Shown: piece after piece, positions 61,700-64,000 of the stretch
How positions within the stretch are numbered: position 1 is the stretch's first letter
Layout: each line of letters starts with the position of its first letter
Assembly: GCA_029962745.1 (NCBI GenBank)
Contig: CM057162.1
Coordinates: 22,714,402 to 22,778,401, forward strand
DNA: 64,000 nt
Source: Echinometra lucunter
Lineage: Eukaryota; Echinodermata; Echinoidea; Camarodonta; Echinometridae
Reading direction: 5' to 3'
Made by a program: the position numbers and the translations under genes
Notes under the pieces: model-generated
Told to the model about the DNA's origin: nothing
Seen by the model: the letters and a program-made list of their open reading frames with translations, nothing else
The model's database searches: none

Positions 61700-63640
61700 T
61701 TCTTCAATATTTCATTCGTCGTCTTCAGGTTCTCACAGACAATGGGCCGTATCGATAAAGGTTGCATTTGCTCAGAAGCTAAAGCTACCTAGTAATAGCT
61801 ATTATGCCAAAGTAAAAGCTGAAAGCGACTACTTGCGCCGGACCTTTTTCTTGGCCAGAGATCTGTACCGAGTGTCCCAAAAAGCGGAAAGGCGGATTTT
61901 TATTTATACAGTATAAGGCATAGTTATATAACACTTACTTTACCTTTAAAAGTTGTATATTGTTTTTATACATACTATAAAATACTCTGCAATCTCTTGC
62001 CACTTTCTCAAGAAGAATGAAGAAACATCTCACTTTATCCTACAAATCAATTTCATTATGTATTCCTCCACCTTTCTTGGGATTTCATCTATCCGTTCTT
62101 TCGTGAGTTTCTCTTTTCTGTTGTACTCCTTTTCTTTTGCACCTCCTACTCTTTCTCTATTCGATTTCGCCTTCTTTCTCTCTCTCTGTCTCTCTCTATC
62201 TTTCTCAAGTTAAGCGGTTTATGATTTTTTTTTTTTTTTGGTCTGGTGCGTGTGGGTGTGCAGATGTGTGTGGGTGTGTGTTTTTGTGACTGATTTTTTG
62301 TCTTCACTTCTTTTTTCAATTTCTTTGTCTTTAAAAAAAAAACTTTTTCATGATTATACATGTACATATTAATGTCCTAGGGCACCTTCGACGCAAGCTC
62401 TTGCTTTCAGAGGTGTGTCCTCCAATTGTTTATGTAATTACGATGATTGTGCATTATGTCATATTTTGTTGTTTATACCAAGAATGTCAATTTGTTGTTT
62501 CATTATTTTGCTGGGTTTTTTTTAATGATTGGAAATAAATGTGTTTGAATTGCATTGAAATAAATCATTTTCAAAGCATCTTCTCTCTGAGAGAAAAGTA
62601 ACAGGATCATCCATGTCCTTTTCCTGAAATTGCCTTTTCAACACATGTTTTATGTTTTATGTTTTGGGGTGTTTTTTTTTTGGTTTAAATGCATCATTTA
62701 CGTCATTGGACTTTCCTCAAACATTGTAACCTGTTACATGAACACTTATAAAGGCCATTCTTGACACAACTCTGCTCTAATTGGTCGCAAAAAATCTAAA
62801 TAAGAGGGCATAGAATTTCAGTGATCTTAACCAATACTCACAATGATGTAAAAAATACTTTTCGAAAGCTAAGTACTTATAAGCTGCCGTTAAGCATTTT
62901 TGACACACCTGGTTTAGCTCAAGCAGAGGCTACGGTTCAAAAATTCTTCTGAATGAGCATCTCAATGGGCTCTTAGTAAAACGTTATCAATCAAATATTT
63001 CTATAGGGCAAAGTATTGCCAGGCAAGCGGTATGATGTTTGACAGGTGGTATATTGTTTGAGAGTTTTCAACAGGTTATGCACTCCAACATCAGATTAAG
63101 ATGCCCTCTGGTAAATAGTACAAAGGAGACTTGTGCTCCGATGCGTAAGCCTCCTCGAAAGCTTTACTGCTCGCTCACTTTCCAAATTTGATGCAGAAAA
63201 CGATTTGACCTACTGCTTTTAAATGTAATCAAACTGGTTTAATATTAAATTTTTATAACAAACCTTTGAGACTGAAGATGAATGCATGTATCGGCTTACT
63301 AATGGTCTTAAAAAGGAAGTGAGGGCAATTTGAAATTTGAAAATGAAGACGGTAATTTACATCATGTTTTTGCAAGAAAAAGCGTAAGCTACCTGCAGAG
63401 GAGCTTGCAAAAAAAGCAAGCAAATGCTTGTTGAACATGTTGAAGAAAGAATATTCCTCCTTTTCATACAGGCATTTCCTAATCTGGCAGGCCTTTGTGT
63501 ACAAGAACAAAGCCTTTCCTTTTGATTTTCAGGAAATTTTGAATAGGAATGTTAGATAGCTCATGCTGCAGAAGAAACAAGCTCCTGCTTCTTTTTGCTA
63601 GCAATGACTTATCTGGATATCTGAAGATACAAGCCGAAGG
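61700..63640. other. Unassigned DNA between two DIRS fragments
   Basis: About 1.9 kb of AT-rich sequence with CT and GT microsatellites near 62170-62280. In an intact DIRS element the two flanking pieces would be only a few hundred bases apart, so this could be an insertion. Nothing else was recognised. Confidence 0.5.
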
Positions 63641-63651
63641 TTAGAAAAAGG

Positions 63652-64000
63652 CATATGCTGGTTTTATTGTGGCAGCCTATATCAACCACCAGGGCGGCAC
63701 TCAGTCATCCACGCTGTATGTCCTAGCCGCGCAATTATGAAAGTGTGGTATTCATGCTGCCTCTTACATGACAAACTCGGGCACGACATAGTCATTGCGC
63801 ATTTCCTTTCGCGGGGCAGGTGTCTTCCCTCGGAGTGGATATTCAAACCACAAGTTGTGGATCCCCTCCTGGGCAGTTGAGGTCCTCTGGGTATGGACTT
63901 GTTTGCCTCAACTCTTAAGCAACCGTTTCCGAGATTTTGCTCTCGTATTAAGGATCAGAGCTAGAGCGTGGACGATGGACAACGGTCAGCATGGTCAGCT
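63652..64000 (+). pseudogene. Broken DIRS-order retrotransposon, RNase H part (runs off window)
   Basis: Reads FIVAAYINHQGGTQSSTLYV, then a stop, then in other frames HFLSRGRCLPSEWIFKPQVV and LGMDLFASTLKQPFPRFCSR. These match the RNase H region of DIRS/Ngaro elements (VAYINHQGGT, LSR---P-EW, DLFAS---, FCSR). Stops and frameshifts show decay. The element continues past the window edge. Confidence 0.78.

Noticed and set aside
1..64000. CRISPR arrays, bacterial operons, rRNA genes
   Set aside because: Introns, GT-AG splice sites and eukaryotic repeats throughout; the tandem repeats lack unique spacers of constant length.

Overview
The window is eukaryotic genomic DNA that is AT-rich and full of introns, microsatellites and short palindromic transposons. 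It most likely comes from an echinoderm, probably a sea urchin. This rests on the general repeat style (MITEs starting with a CCCGTTTCATAAA-type arm, tRNA-derived SINE, GGCGTA/poly-G elements) and on the deuterostome-like Dscam sequence. The species is inferred, not proven.

The only gene I can support is one large plus-strand gene, a Dscam (Down syndrome cell adhesion molecule) orthologue. Twenty-six coding exons, 15392-60391, can be chained with matching splice phases and no stop codon. Together they encode 1631 complete codons with the canonical family order: Ig1-Ig9, FN3-1 to FN3-4, Ig10, FN3-5, FN3-6, one transmembrane helix and the start of a cytoplasmic tail. The signal-peptide exon (upstream of 15392) and the remaining tail exons (downstream of 60391) are not identified. 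Apart from one possible 87-base cassette exon in FN3-3, each domain is present once. There are no arrays of alternative Ig exons like those of arthropod Dscam1.

Layout: 1-15391 is upstream or first-intron DNA with a compound trinucleotide tract, a ~1.1 kb degenerate minisatellite, a CT-rich minisatellite, a tRNA-derived SINE, a tRNA-like element and several MITEs. 15392-15715 is Ig1. 15716-28578 is a 12.9 kb intron carrying MITEs and a 109-bp minisatellite. 28579-44832 holds Ig2-Ig9 and includes a broken LINE in the Ig4-Ig5 intron and an orphan histone-type 3' processing signal (minus strand) inside the Ig8 intron. 45352-50839 holds FN3-1 to FN3-4, 51581-52994 Ig10, 55412-59023 FN3-5 and FN3-6, and 60169-60391 the transmembrane exon. 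From about 60525 to the end there are fragments of a broken DIRS-order retrotransposon.

The mobile-element content is informative. It includes a PIF/Harbinger-like MITE nested inside another MITE (the empty site can be read from a second copy), three TTAA-flanked piggyBac-like MITEs (one ending 57 bases before a splice acceptor), a 559-bp element with a perfect 8-bp target duplication, and two MITE families that share termini but have different palindromic cores.
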